From NCBI GenBank assembly GCA_963578105.1, contig CAUZBP010000018.1:4044-68043 (forward strand): 64,000 nt of DNA, in the 5' to 3' direction. A model generated the notes under the pieces. That model did no database searches, was not told where the DNA came from, and saw only the letters and a program-made list of their open reading frames with translations. Position 1 is the first letter of the stretch. Each line of letters begins with the position of its first letter. Both the position numbers and the translations under genes were made by a program. Below, piece after piece: positions 1-10,400 of the stretch. This DNA comes from GCA-2718815 sp963578105. GTDB taxonomy: Bacteria > Planctomycetota > Planctomycetia > Pirellulales > Pirellulaceae.

Positions 1-1
1 C

Positions 2-1222
2 GGTACTGCTGCGTGCATTGCGTTGACCCGTCCGGATGGGTTGCTTTTCTGTCTGGCGACGATGGTCATTGTCGCACGACTTGCCTTTTGTGCCGGGGAA
101 AGAAAACGGGCCTGGCACCTGGTGTTTTGTGCCAGTCCGCTCCTGGTTGTTCCGGCACACATGGGATGGAGACTTTGGTTTTACAGGTCGTGGCTTCCCA
201 ATACCTACTACGCCAAAGTGGTTGAAGCCTGGCCACAGAGTGGTATGCGCTACGCACTGTCCTTTGTCTTGGAATATGCGCTCTGGTTGGTGCTCGCGGT
301 TCTTGTCGCGGTGGGTATCGTCTGGTTGAGATCGATGAAGAGAATCTGTGATGCGCAACCTGAAACCACTTGGAAAACCCGCTGGGGAGAATTTCTCACG
401 ACCGGACCAGTGGTGACTGTTGTCGTCACCCTGTCACTTCTGGCCCACGTTGCATATTACACCCTGATCGTTGGCGGCGATCACTTTGAATACAGAGTTT
501 ATAACCACATCCTGCCTTTTTGTTTTATTTCCTTTGTGTGGAGTATCAATCGCTTGCAGGCAGGAAGATGGCAGGCGATTGGCTGGTCAAGTGCACTCGT
601 TATACTTTCCCTGCCCGTTCCATGGACCCATTGGGCGCTAACACACCACCTGGACACGCGACAGGAAACGCATGTCATGCGGGTGCCGATTGCCCCGGCC
701 TGGCCTCAGCCCCTGCAGTGGTATGCCCGGCTGTTTGACGAGGTCCAATCCTGGCTGATTGTGCATCATGTTGGTATGCGGCATCAGGAGCACAAAGCAT
801 TCTGGAAACACCAATTGAATCTCTATCCATCGCGACAAGAGGGTTTGAGGATGCCCCGGGAGGGATTTCCCGTCTTTGTGGAAGGAACGGTCGGAGTTCC
901 GGCCTGGGTCATGCCACACGTCAACATCATGGACGTCCACGGTCTGAATGATTTTGTGATCGCCAGGACGCCAGTACCGGAAGACCAGGTTCGTGTGATG
1001 GCGCACACGCGACGTCCACCACCCGGTTATATTCAAAGCTTCCGGCCCAACGTAATACGCGCAGAATCGGGAATCACCACCAAGGTCAGAAAAAAACCAC
1101 TGACCGCAGATGAAATTCACGCATTAGAAAGATCCTGGTGGAAAAAATATGGGAAGATGGACCCGCCCAGGAGAACCGGGGTGTCAACCCCGTCGAAGGA
1201 GTCAGGGTTGATTCACCAATAA
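2..1222 (+). CDS. GT-C type membrane glycosyltransferase, 5' end missing
   Basis: The reading frame is already open at base 2 and continues to a stop at 1222, so the N-terminal part lies outside the window; an internal TTG at 23 is not a convincing start. The visible part carries several hydrophobic segments, then a soluble C-terminal region. The motifs TRPDG, LPNTYYAK and GGDHFEYRVYNHILPF resemble polyprenyl-phosphate-sugar-dependent arabinofuranosyl/mannosyl transferases of the GT-C fold, which add sugars on the periplasmic side of the membrane. The late segment around PGYIQSFRPNV fits the same family. The SGNH hydrolase 18 bases downstream suggests joint work on an exported glycan. Family assignment is from motif memory; donor and acceptor cannot be told. 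Confidence 0.7.
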   Translation, partial: GTAACIALTRPDGLLFCLATMVIVARLAFCAGERKRAWHLVFCASPLLVVPAHMGWRLWFYRSWLPNTYYAKVVEAWPQSGMRYALSFVLEYALWLVLAVLVAVGIVWLRSMKRICDAQPETTWKTRWGEFLTTGPVVTVVVTLSLLAHVAYYTLIVGGDHFEYRVYNHILPFCFISFVWSINRLQAGRWQAIGWSSALVILSLPVPWTHWALTHHLDTRQETHVMRVPIAPAWPQPLQWYARLFDEVQSWLIVHHVGMRHQEHKAFWKHQLNLYPSRQEGLRMPREGFPVFVEGTVGVPAWVMPHVNIMDVHGLNDFVIARTPVPEDQVRVMAHTRRPPPGYIQSFRPNVIRAESGITTKVRKKPLTADEIHALERSWWKKYGKMDPPRRTGVSTPSKESGLIHQ

Positions 1223-1240
1223 GTTGTCCGGACAAGTAAC

Positions 1241-2257
1241 ATGCAGCCTCATAAAAAAATAATGTTCAGTTTTCTGGCCGTGCTGGTTGCTGTGTTGTTT
1301 GCATTAGGAGTCGGTGAACTCTTGCTGCGCGTGACCGGCTTTGAATTCAATCTGCATTTGAGCAAGATCGAATATGGCTGGCCTGATCCGGTCACCATGA
1401 AGCAACTTTACTACGCGGACCAGGATCTGCTGTGGGTCCCGCAGAACTACGAGAGTGTTCTCGAACGATGGCGAGAAAAAAAACCAGCCATCGTATTTAT
1501 GGGTTGTTCATGTACCGAATCGGGAAAGTATGTCGGGTATTTCAGATCCATCATGAAGGAGGATGAAACGCGTCCACCTGCCAGTGTGATCAACGTGGGT
1601 GTCAGTGGTTGGACGACCTACCAGGGATTGCAACAGTTGAAACGAGATGTGCTTCCCCTCAAGCCCAAGATCATCACCGTCTATTATGGATGGAATGATC
1701 ATTGGGCCAGTTTCGGCGTCGAGGACAAAGACGTCGGTAGATTCAATCGGGATCACCCCGGCTGGTTGTTGAAGCTCAACCGGTTGAAATTAGTGCAACT
1801 GTTCCAGTCGGTCTTCATCAGGCAATACAAGACGAACACGACAGAATTACGTCCTCCCCGGGTTTCACTTGCGGACTTCAAGAGCAACTTGCGCCAAATC
1901 ACCCGAATTGCTGCTGAAAACGGGATCGTTCCGGTGCTGATCACGGCACCGTCATCTCATGTGAAAGGTGAGGAGCCACAATATTTGGCGGAGCGGGGCC
2001 TCACGAATTTAAATAATTTGATTCCGTTGCATCAGGAATATGTCGGCGCTGTGAGGGAGGTTGCGCGCGAGGAGGGTGTCCATCTGGTCGACCTCGCTGA
2101 AGAATTTGACAAGTTGTTCCAGGAATACCCGCTCAAGCGGCAACTCTGTTTCAAGAACGATGGAATTCATGCAGCACCTGAAGGAGACCAGATCATTGCT
2201 GATTTGATCTATGACTATTTTCAGCGGCATGACTTTGTTAACCTGACCGTCCAATGA
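1241..2257 (+). CDS. SGNH/GDSL-family hydrolase, membrane anchored
   Basis: 338 aa. An N-terminal hydrophobic stretch (about residues 8-28) acts as an anchor or uncleaved signal. SGNH blocks are visible: MGCSCTESG with the probable nucleophile Ser90, a Gly block at VGVSGWTTYQG, YYGWNDHW with Asn152 for the oxyanion hole, and NDGIHAAPEGDQ near the C-terminus supplying the Asp-x-x-His pair. The family comprises esterases and acyl/acetyl hydrolases or transferases acting on carbohydrates and lipids. It starts 18 bases after the upstream glycosyltransferase, so the two are probably cotranscribed, and modification of an exported polysaccharide is a reasonable inference. Substrate unknown. Confidence 0.8.
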   Translation: MQPHKKIMFSFLAVLVAVLFALGVGELLLRVTGFEFNLHLSKIEYGWPDPVTMKQLYYADQDLLWVPQNYESVLERWREKKPAIVFMGCSCTESGKYVGYFRSIMKEDETRPPASVINVGVSGWTTYQGLQQLKRDVLPLKPKIITVYYGWNDHWASFGVEDKDVGRFNRDHPGWLLKLNRLKLVQLFQSVFIRQYKTNTTELRPPRVSLADFKSNLRQITRIAAENGIVPVLITAPSSHVKGEEPQYLAERGLTNLNNLIPLHQEYVGAVREVAREEGVHLVDLAEEFDKLFQEYPLKRQLCFKNDGIHAAPEGDQIIADLIYDYFQRHDFVNLTVQ

Positions 2258-2405
2258 GGGCGGCAAGTCGGTTTTCTCGGAGCAGCGTCAAACATCGTGT
2301 CAGGCGATTTGACATTGTCGGGGCGCGGTTTTATGCTGACGTCCAGTCGTCCCGACTCGATTCGGTGACGGATCAAACCACCCATCATTCAGGTTGGGGC
2401 TTATC

Positions 2406-4853
2406 ATGAGAACCAAAAGTTGTCTTCCGGCGCTACTGTTGCTTTTCATGGGAAGCTCATCAGTCCTCGCCTTGCGGGCTGAAACCACGTCTAGCGGTTC
2501 GGAAGCTGGTGGTGACGCTCGGGTGCAGACCGATGTTCCGGCGGGTCACTCCTACCACGGTGATTTTCTCAATGAAGGTCCGCGGCAGCAGGCATATTTG
2601 ATGGGAGGCACCGGCGTTGTCCACTTTCCGGTAACGACAAAAAATGACCTTGTCAGGCAGTTCTGCGAACAGGGACTTGGCCAGGTCTACGGATTTTGGT
2701 TTCTGGAAGCGGAACGGTCGTTTCGTCAGGCACTGACGCTGGATCCTGATTGCGCGGCGGCCTACTGGGGAGCAGCCCTGGCGACGCTCCATACGGAAAA
2801 ACGTGCCAAAGGATTTATTGACGAGGCAATGAAGCGCTCGGATCAGGCCAGCGAGCGCGAACAGAAGTACATTGAGGCATTACATGCCTACATCGAAACG
2901 GGAGAAGAAGAAAAGAAAAAACGAGCGGAAGAGTACACGCAAGCTTTAGAAGACATTGCCCTGGAATTTCCCGAGGATCTGGAAGCCAAGGCCCTGCTGG
3001 CTCTTCAGTTGTATCTCAATCGCCAGGAAGAAATCAAAGGGTTGAGTCATTTGGCGGTAGACGCTCTGCTGAATCAGATCTTGCAAAAGCAGCCAATGCA
3101 TTCGTCCCATCACTTTCGAATCCACCTTTGGGACAAAAAAAAACCCGAACTGGCGCTCGCCTCTGCTGCCCTCTGCGGACAACTGTCTCCTGCGATCGCC
3201 CACATGTGGCACATGCCCGGCCATATCTATTCGCGTTTAAAACGCTACGAAGACGCTTGCTGGCAACAAGAGGCTTCCGCGCGGGTGGATCACGCTCACA
3301 TGATGCGAGATCGGGTCCTGCCTGACGAGATTCACAACTTCGCGCACAACAACGAATGGTTTATCCGGAATATGAACCACGTGGGCCGTGTGCGGGATGC
3401 CGTTGATCTGGCCAAGAACATGGTCACCCTTCCCCGGCATCCGCGTTTCAACACGCTGCAGAAAAAAGGGAGCGCGTATTATGGACGTTCGCGACTTTTC
3501 GAAACGCTACGCCGCTACGAGTTGTGGGACGAGATGATTGAATTGTGCCACTCGAACTATTTGGAGCCCACCGACGATTTCAAAGAGCAGGTGAAACGGT
3601 TGCGCCATTTGGGTGCGGCTTATTTTCACACGGGCCGCACGGCCTTGGGGGAGACTCAGCTCAACGAGTTGCTCACGCTGCTTGAGGTAGAAAATGGTAC
3701 TCGGGAAAAAACTCTAGCCGAGGCGGAGAAGAAGGCTCGCCAGGAGGCAATCGATGAGGCATTGGTGGATCGGGCCACGGCAGATGCTGAAGCCAAATCA
3801 AAGCAGGAAGGCGACGACGAGCAGCAAATAAAACAGGCTAGGTGCGAGGCGGCGGAAGGGTCGCGCGAGGAACAGTTGGCGAAGAACCAGGAACAAATCT
3901 CTGAAAAGGCCGAACAAGCTGGCAAGGATTTTGATTCTAAAATTGAAGAGGCGGAGCAGGCGACCTACGAATTGAAAAGTCATCTCGCGGTGACGCAGGA
4001 CGATTACGGGACTGCCGTGGATTGGCTGGAAAAAGCGAAAATCGACGGCTTGGAGCTGGCCTGGGCAAAATATTTGGCGGGAGAATCGGAGGCCGCCCTG
4101 AAAGATGCTCGGGAACATGTCGACGGGAAGGAGCAGGAAGTGCAACCGCGCGCCCGCCTGGTGGAATTGCTCTGGCTGGCTGGTCAGCGGGAGGACGCAA
4201 AGAAGGCCTTTGAAGTTCTCAGTCAGAGTTCCTCTTCGATCGATATGGATTTGCCTATTTTCCAACGCCTGGCACCCATTGCCGCGGAACTGGAGTTGCC
4301 TGTCGACTGGCGCATCTTCCACCCTCCGGCAAACGATCTGGGACCGCGTCCAGACTTGGACACTCTCGGACCGTTTCGTTGGCAACCGTCGCCGGCGGCC
4401 GACGGTCAAGTTCAGGATTCACAAGGCAAAACTGTCAGGTTGAAGCAGTTCAGGGGACGACCCACGATTGCCATTTTCTATCTGGGGGTTGGCTGCCTGC
4501 ATTGCGTTGAACAGCTTCACGCATTTGCGGAAGACGTGGATCAATTTAACGCTGCAGGGATCGACGTGATTGCGGTCAGCACTGACACCCAGGCGAAGTT
4601 GAAACAGTCGATTGAAAACTACGATGCTGGCGAGCTTCCGATTGCTCTTTTTTCAGACTCGAATTTGGATGTTTTCAAGACGTATCGATGTTACGATGAT
4701 TTCGAGAAGCAACCGCTTCACGGGACTTTTTTAATGGACAGTGAAGGCCTCGTTCTTTGGCAGGACATTAGCTACGAACCGTTCATGGACCTTGAATTTT
4801 TGTTGGGCGAATCTCAGCGGTTATTGGGTCAACGTCGACAGTCGTCGTTTTGA
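2406..4853 (+). CDS. TPR protein with C-terminal thioredoxin/peroxiredoxin-like domain
   Basis: About 815 aa from the ATG at 2406; an in-frame TTG at 2394 is less likely because the residues after 2406 form a signal peptide (MRTKSCLPALLLLFMGSSSV). Helical TPR-like repeats fill roughly residues 60-430, including the HMPGHIYSRLKRYEDA segment typical of one TPR subfamily. A highly charged Glu/Lys/Ala-rich stretch (about residues 430-530) looks like a coiled coil. The last 160 residues are an AhpC/TSA-Redoxin type thioredoxin fold with a C-x-x-C motif, Cys697-Leu-His-Cys700. Probably an exported thiol-disulfide or peroxide-handling protein scaffolded by TPRs. Redox activity is inferred from the CxxC only. 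Confidence 0.8.
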   Translation: MRTKSCLPALLLLFMGSSSVLALRAETTSSGSEAGGDARVQTDVPAGHSYHGDFLNEGPRQQAYLMGGTGVVHFPVTTKNDLVRQFCEQGLGQVYGFWFLEAERSFRQALTLDPDCAAAYWGAALATLHTEKRAKGFIDEAMKRSDQASEREQKYIEALHAYIETGEEEKKKRAEEYTQALEDIALEFPEDLEAKALLALQLYLNRQEEIKGLSHLAVDALLNQILQKQPMHSSHHFRIHLWDKKKPELALASAALCGQLSPAIAHMWHMPGHIYSRLKRYEDACWQQEASARVDHAHMMRDRVLPDEIHNFAHNNEWFIRNMNHVGRVRDAVDLAKNMVTLPRHPRFNTLQKKGSAYYGRSRLFETLRRYELWDEMIELCHSNYLEPTDDFKEQVKRLRHLGAAYFHTGRTALGETQLNELLTLLEVENGTREKTLAEAEKKARQEAIDEALVDRATADAEAKSKQEGDDEQQIKQARCEAAEGSREEQLAKNQEQISEKAEQAGKDFDSKIEEAEQATYELKSHLAVTQDDYGTAVDWLEKAKIDGLELAWAKYLAGESEAALKDAREHVDGKEQEVQPRARLVELLWLAGQREDAKKAFEVLSQSSSSIDMDLPIFQRLAPIAAELELPVDWRIFHPPANDLGPRPDLDTLGPFRWQPSPAADGQVQDSQGKTVRLKQFRGRPTIAIFYLGVGCLHCVEQLHAFAEDVDQFNAAGIDVIAVSTDTQAKLKQSIENYDAGELPIALFSDSNLDVFKTYRCYDDFEKQPLHGTFLMDSEGLVLWQDISYEPFMDLEFLLGESQRLLGQRRQSSF

Positions 4854-5209
4854 GATGCTGCGACTACCGCGTCTTGCTGCCGGTCGGACCGGGACCGTAG
4901 CGAGTGTCATGGACGACGACAACCGTGCCAGCGGCCAGCGCGACCGGACAGCTGAATGTCTGACCGAACTTGCTGGTCAGTAAACAAAGTTTTTCCGGGA
5001 CTTTCCATGGTCGTGCGAATCGACTAAAGCGATGTGCTTGAATTCGCGTTTCAGCGGTTGATTGTGCAATGAAGCCAGCAACGTGCCACACGGTGTCCGC
5101 ACCATACCACCCTCGCTGCACCATTGCACCGCTAGTGATTGCTGTTTTCTGTTTTCGAATCGGCGAAATTGGTTTGCGGAAGGAATACTGTCATTCAAAG
5201 GAGAATACC
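4854..5209 (+). other. Intergenic region, no gene seen
   Basis: About 356 bases between the TPR-redoxin gene and the DUF1080 gene. Short open frames exist in several phases but none has a ribosome binding site or recognisable protein. The only clear signal is the AAAGGAG motif just before 5210, which belongs to the next gene. Confidence 0.6.
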
Positions 5210-5893
5210 ATGTTTCGTTACACTCCGTTTTTTTCCGCTGGAATGTTTCTTGTTTCGTTGTTTGGCGTCACTTCGTTTGCCAAACAGGGCCTTGCGGAGC
5301 AAAAGTTGTTTAACGGGAAGGATCTCTCGGGATGGGAACATTATCTGGTTGAGTCGGACACGAAAATGACTGATGTGTGGAGTGTTCATGACGGGCTGCT
5401 CGTTTGCCAGGGGGAGCCGATGGGCTATCTCTGTACGAAGAAAGAATATAAAAACTTTCAGCTGGTCGTCGAGTGGCGCTGGGCTCCCGGTAGCGAACCA
5501 GGAAACAGTGGCGTGCTGATGAGGATTACAGGTGAGCCGACGATGCTGCCCAACTGCGTGGAAGCCCAGTTGGCCAGCGGAAGTGCTGGCGACATGTACG
5601 GTTTCCAGGGTTTTGTGATCGATGGTGATCCGGCCAGAAAGATGGAGATTCCTGACCATAAACTGGGCGGACATCTGCGCGGCTTGACAAAGATTGAAGG
5701 TAACGAAAAAGATCCCGGTAAATGGAATCGATATGAAATCACTGCCGCTGAAGATAAGGTGACGCTGGTCGTCAACGGCAAACAAGTCAACGAGGCGACA
5801 GGTTGTGACGTGCGAAGCGGCAAGATTGGCTTGCAGTCAGAAGGGGGAGTGATTCATTTTCGCACGGTCAACATCAAACCGATTGCCCAATAG
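5210..5893 (+). CDS. DUF1080 (3-keto-disaccharide hydrolase-like) exported protein
   Basis: 227 aa from the ATG at 5210, which is preceded by a good Shine-Dalgarno (AAAGGAG) and followed by a signal peptide (MFRYTPFFSAGMFLVSLFGV). The same frame is open upstream to 5069, but that extension is not signal-like. The mature part begins with the family hallmark LFNGKDLSGWEHYL and continues as a concanavalin A-like beta sandwich, with WRWAPGSEPGNSGVLMR and NRYEITAAEDKVTLVVNGK typical of DUF1080. The family is heavily expanded in planctomycetes and includes enzymes acting on 3-keto sugars and beta-glucan type substrates. Exact activity is unknown. Confidence 0.87.
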   Translation: MFRYTPFFSAGMFLVSLFGVTSFAKQGLAEQKLFNGKDLSGWEHYLVESDTKMTDVWSVHDGLLVCQGEPMGYLCTKKEYKNFQLVVEWRWAPGSEPGNSGVLMRITGEPTMLPNCVEAQLASGSAGDMYGFQGFVIDGDPARKMEIPDHKLGGHLRGLTKIEGNEKDPGKWNRYEITAAEDKVTLVVNGKQVNEATGCDVRSGKIGLQSEGGVIHFRTVNIKPIAQ

Positions 5894-6050
5894 CTTGGCG
5901 GGACCAGGCTGTTGGGATGCCTGCATACAGGTTGATCCGTTTCGCAGAATGTGTTTCAGGTGCGGTTTTTTCCCGATACGGAATACACGATCCTGTCCGA
6001 CCCCTCGCGATTTCGTCACGGGCCGCTCTGGTGAAAAGAGAAGCAGAACG

Positions 6051-6926
6051 ATGACCACGAAAATAAGAACCCTGAAACAGGGTGGTTTGACCGCACAAGA
6101 GAAAGTAGATTTTCAGACTGACGGATTTCTGCACGTCCGGGGCGCGATTTCAAATGACGAGGTGACTCACCTCAGTCGAATGATCGACACGCATACCGCC
6201 GACGAGCCAGACTCCATCCAGAACCGCACTGACATTTTCGGCATTGATCCGGCTTTCCTTAACCTGACTGACCTGCCGCAAATTCTCCCCAAGGTGAGGG
6301 ATCTCCTCGGAGACAATATCTGGATTAATCACACGCACTTCAATCGCAATCCGGCCCTCCCGCCGGAGAAGGATTGGAGCTACTTCTGGCACAGGGATGG
6401 GGGGGCGGTTACAGACGATCTTCCCTTCCCGGCGCCCCTGATTTTCATCAAGGTTGGCTTCTACCTGACAGACCTATCGGAACCCGAAAGCGGCCAGACC
6501 TACGTGTTGCCTGGCAGTCACCGCAGCCAGAAATCACCACCTGCCCCCCACGAGTTTCCCAGCGGTGCAGTCCCGATCAAGACCCGACCGGGTGATGCAG
6601 TCCTCTACGATTTTCGTGTGATTCACTCCCTGCAGAGTCCCAATCACTCGCCCACGATTCGTCGCGCCGTCTTCCTGCAGTATGCATATCGTTGGATACA
6701 GCCAGCCAGTTCCATCTCGGTCCGACCGTACATGGAAAACTGCAGTCCGATTCGGCGCCAACTACTGGGGCTGACAAGAACCGAGAGCAATCTCGCTGGC
6801 AGGGCCAAAGGCCGGTCAGGACTCTTCTACCCCACCAAAGAAGATGTTCCTCTTCGCAAAGCAAGTCCCAAGAAGACAGGCCTGAGGAAGCTGGTTTGGC
6901 AGACCATGAAATCTGTGCGATCTTGA
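6051..6926 (+). CDS. Phytanoyl-CoA dioxygenase (PhyH) family protein
   Basis: 291 aa from the ATG at 6051; the frame is open back to 5883 but the extension overlaps the previous gene. The Fe(II)/2-oxoglutarate ligand set is visible: H114-x-D116 in YFWHRDGG, the distal His192 in VIHSLQSPNHSP, and a following Arg (RRAVFLQYAYRW) that would hold 2-oxoglutarate. The strand segment GQTYVLPGSHRSQ is characteristic of PhyH. Family members hydroxylate acyl-CoAs, amino acids or secondary metabolites in the cytoplasm. It stands alone and nothing nearby tells its substrate. Residues after about 255 are Lys/Arg-rich. Confidence 0.85.
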   Translation: MTTKIRTLKQGGLTAQEKVDFQTDGFLHVRGAISNDEVTHLSRMIDTHTADEPDSIQNRTDIFGIDPAFLNLTDLPQILPKVRDLLGDNIWINHTHFNRNPALPPEKDWSYFWHRDGGAVTDDLPFPAPLIFIKVGFYLTDLSEPESGQTYVLPGSHRSQKSPPAPHEFPSGAVPIKTRPGDAVLYDFRVIHSLQSPNHSPTIRRAVFLQYAYRWIQPASSISVRPYMENCSPIRRQLLGLTRTESNLAGRAKGRSGLFYPTKEDVPLRKASPKKTGLRKLVWQTMKSVRS

Positions 6927-7008
6927 AATCTGCACGCCCGGTATCGGACGCTGCTTTGTCAGCGATGGATCGGACCGTTACAGGTTTGAAGTGTCCGTCC
7001 GAGGTTGA

Positions 7009-7380
7009 TCAGCAGACCACGAAGACCAGCGCTCCGACCAGGCTGGATCCAATGGCAGTGACCAGAACTGCCGCACTGCCGATGTCGAGCGCCTTCGCCA
7101 AATGGGGATTGTGGTCGGTATCGATCGCCTTTGCTAAGGATTCCAGGGCGCTATTAAACATTTCAGCGGACAGCACAAGTGTCATGCAGAGGATCAACAG
7201 GCACCACTCCTGCAGGCTGCTGCGCAGTATGAATCCGGCCAGGATGACGCAGGCAGCGATGACAAAATGCACCGCAAAGCTGCTCTGCCCGGAAACACCG
7301 GAGGCCAGGCCCCGGAACGCGTCAGCAAATTTGTCCGCCCATTTGCGTTGCGGGTTCATCGAGTTTCTTTCAGGATCCAT
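7009..7380 (-). CDS. dgkA: Diacylglycerol/undecaprenol kinase, DgkA family
   Basis: 123 aa, with an alternative ATG at 7359 giving 116 aa, the usual DgkA size. Three transmembrane helices are visible, with the catalytic and Mg-binding signature around SAEMFNSALESLAKAID and the last helix starting at KALDIGSAAVLVTAIGSSL. DgkA-type enzymes phosphorylate diacylglycerol or undecaprenol at the inner membrane, recycling lipid carriers for envelope synthesis. It lies 73 bases downstream of the LptD-like gene on the same strand, consistent with an envelope role. Whether the substrate is diacylglycerol or undecaprenol cannot be decided here. Confidence 0.88.
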   Translation of the reverse strand: MDPERNSMNPQRKWADKFADAFRGLASGVSGQSSFAVHFVIAACVILAGFILRSSLQEWCLLILCMTLVLSAEMFNSALESLAKAIDTDHNPHLAKALDIGSAAVLVTAIGSSLVGALVFVVC

Positions 7381-7453
7381 CGTCGTGACACGGCGGATCG
7401 AGGTGGGTGCCGCATGGAACCAGGCTGGTAGTGGTGTGAGTGGATTTCAAAGC

Positions 7454-10400
7454 TTACTCCAGGCCCATCACCCCGACGGTTGGAATCGGAACTCCGCCCG
7501 CATAGGAGTACTGGGAACGTGCCAGGATACGTGGTTCGACGGTGAATCGGGCCCCTACGGATCCCTTGCTCTTATCGACAGTTGCGCCTAGACCGATCAG
7601 GAACGATTCCCCGATTCTCGTCAGATGGAATACCTGACCGATATTCCGGTTGCTCAAATCAATTCCTGAAGCCACGGTGGTCAGCCATTTGTGGCTCATC
7701 CGGTAGTTGAGAGAGGTTGACAAGATGTTGCTGGTGATGGGGCCATCATAGGAACGCAGACCGACATAAAAAGAACCTATCCCCGGCCGTCTGATCGAGG
7801 TGCCCAGAGTTGTCTTCTGCAAACCACCCGGGAAGAAGTCGTAGATACCGTCGGAAAGCAACGTGACGCGGTCACCCACGTGCCAGCGGAAGTTGTAATC
7901 AACCAGGCCCATGTCTTCGCCAAAATTGTCTCGACTGGATTTAGGAAAAAACGTTCCATGGACATCCAGGGTAATCCAATCGATGATCCGCTGCTGACCG
8001 TCAAGTCCGCGTTTCGTTTGCCATCGCTGTCGCACACCCATTCTGAGCGTTGTCAGGTCATCTGCAATTTCTGTACTGGGTGATGCGACCCAGCTTTGCA
8101 TTCCGGATCGCAACGCATAAAAACGATCATCGGATGTCACGGGGAGTGTGCCGCCAAAGTTGAACAGGATAGCCCTCCGCAATGAGGCCTCGATCGAATC
8201 GTCCTGAAGCGGGTCATATAACGGAAAACGTGCCAAGTCACGGTTTGCGTCGGCGAACATCAGTTCTGATTCGAGATTGATCTTGTGTGCCAGGCCATTC
8301 AGGTTCAATAGCTTACTTTGGACTCCCGGGTCGATTTTTGTAAAAGGCAGGCTTGCACGAATACCGCCCTGACCCAACAGGCGGGTGACATCATCACCAT
8401 CTCGGTCCTGGCCCCAGTGAGCGACTTCGCCGGCAACAAATGGAACGACTTTGACATGCCAAAGCTGCAATGGATAATCCAGTTCGTGGCGTGTTGCGAA
8501 TCGAACTCCGTGCCGGTGGTCGTAGGGGATTCCCGCACCGTCGACTTCCCAGGGAAGAGAAGCTGCCGGATCGGCCGGATCGGCTGAGAGGCGCGCGGTT
8601 CCCAGTCGCAGGTAGCCGGCGTTTGTGTGCTGGTAATAGGTGAGGCGATCGTTCAAGAGAGATCCGCCCAGCAGGAAATGGTCCGCACGAGGTCCTTCGG
8701 TCTGGGCAAAGAAGCGATTAACGCGGAGGTCGGCGGAAAAATTCAACGACCGGTTCTTGACAAGTCGCTTGATTTCAATACCAGTGGTTTGATCTTTTTC
8801 TTGATCCCATTCCCATTCGTAGTACTGTTCCAGGAAATTGCGGTCACTGATCCAACCCACTTCTCCGGACACTTGCCAGCCGTTGGCCAACAACTGCCGG
8901 TGTTGGGTTTGCAAACGGCCTCGGAAATCTTTCCCCGGGGCCATCGCGCGGCGACCTAATCCGAGGTTGTCGAGTCCGTGATCACTGATGAACCACGCAT
9001 CCACGAAACCACTGGTTGCCCCTGCTATACCGAAGATCTCCGGTCGCTCGTAATCAAAATGTGTTCCGTAACCGAAACCACGTTCGCTGAGATAATCCAG
9101 GGAGAGATCCCAGGTCGTTCCATCCGGCGGATCGTCTATTCCCAGCAACTGGTTGAGATTCCATTCCGAGCGAATTTGGGATCCATAGACGTTGTCATTT
9201 GAAACCGTGGCCGAATTGAAGTAGTAGAACGGATCCGTCAAGTCAGTGACGATGGTGGGCCAGTAAAAAACAGGTAGTCCAAACAAATACAATAAATTGT
9301 TGCGACTGACTGCCAGGAGATCGTTGTCTTGAATGACCGTTCCGGTCGGATCGACAGCCACCTCGCCAGTGTAGGGATTGACCCGTGGCTTTTGCTCGTG
9401 GCGGAAATAGATGTTTTCGGATTGAAGCCAGTATTGCGGGAATCCGAGTCGGCTGGACGTGACCGATGCGCCGTAGGCTTGAAACTGGTTTTTGTCCAAT
9501 TGCTGCAGAACATCGGCTTTGAGTCGGACGAGTCCTTCGTAAACTTGAGGCAGGGGAGTTAAAGCCTCGGCTTCCAGAATCGTCCCATTGTTAGCTCGGA
9601 CGTTATAGAACATGCTGCGGGCGTAAATGACTCGACTTCCCTGGCGAAAGACAACGTTTCCTTCCAAATAGATCTCCAACGGTATCTGATCGGACTGAGT
9701 GGAATTACCAGACATCTCGGGCATGGATCCTTCATCCGTCCAGACCACGACGCGGTCTGCCAGTATTTCCACAGTATCTGAAGCCTCCGGGCCGCTGATG
9801 ATTAGATCGATGCCTTGTTCGTAAATGACGACGCGTTCGTTCGTGTTTGAATCAACGAACGATTCGATGCGGGGGTGTACGCTGCTACGTGGATAGATTG
9901 CAATCTGGCGTGTTGGTTGTACTGCCGTCAGAGAACTATTGGTTGTGATAAATTGTGCCTTTTGAACCGAACCCTGGGGTCCGGAATACAATTGCTGGAG
10001 GGCCCGTTGATACACGGGTGGCTTCTCCAGGGGTTCCGATTGAAGGTGGGGAACCTGCAATTGGATAGGTGCAGTCGTTACAAATCGTCCGTGCCAGTGA
10101 GCGTCGTGCAGTGTTGCGACGGGCCCGGCGGGGGCGGGAAGATTGTCCGGCTTGGGTGCCGTCTGGACGGTGACGTTGCCTTCGAAGTAGGTGATAATCT
10201 TGTGGGGCTGGCGTAATGGCCAATCACTGCGCTCTATCCAGACAACGGCCTGTTCACCCGCAGAGAGTGTTTTGCCCTGTTGAATCTGACAGTGACCTTG
10301 TAGCCACCAGACTTCGTAGGATCCCTCCTGCCAACGGCTGGCCGAAGCGGCTGAGATGACGACGGGACCTTGCGGAGTAGGTGTGGGTGGATGAATTTCG

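Noticed and set aside
3798..4409. 203-codon minus-strand frame inside the TPR-redoxin gene
   Set aside because: Shadow of the real gene; Arg/Phe-rich composition with no start signal.
6692..7591. 299-codon plus-strand frame over the PhyH end and the DgkA gene
   Set aside because: Overlaps the DgkA gene on the other strand completely; sequence is not protein-like and has no ribosome binding site.
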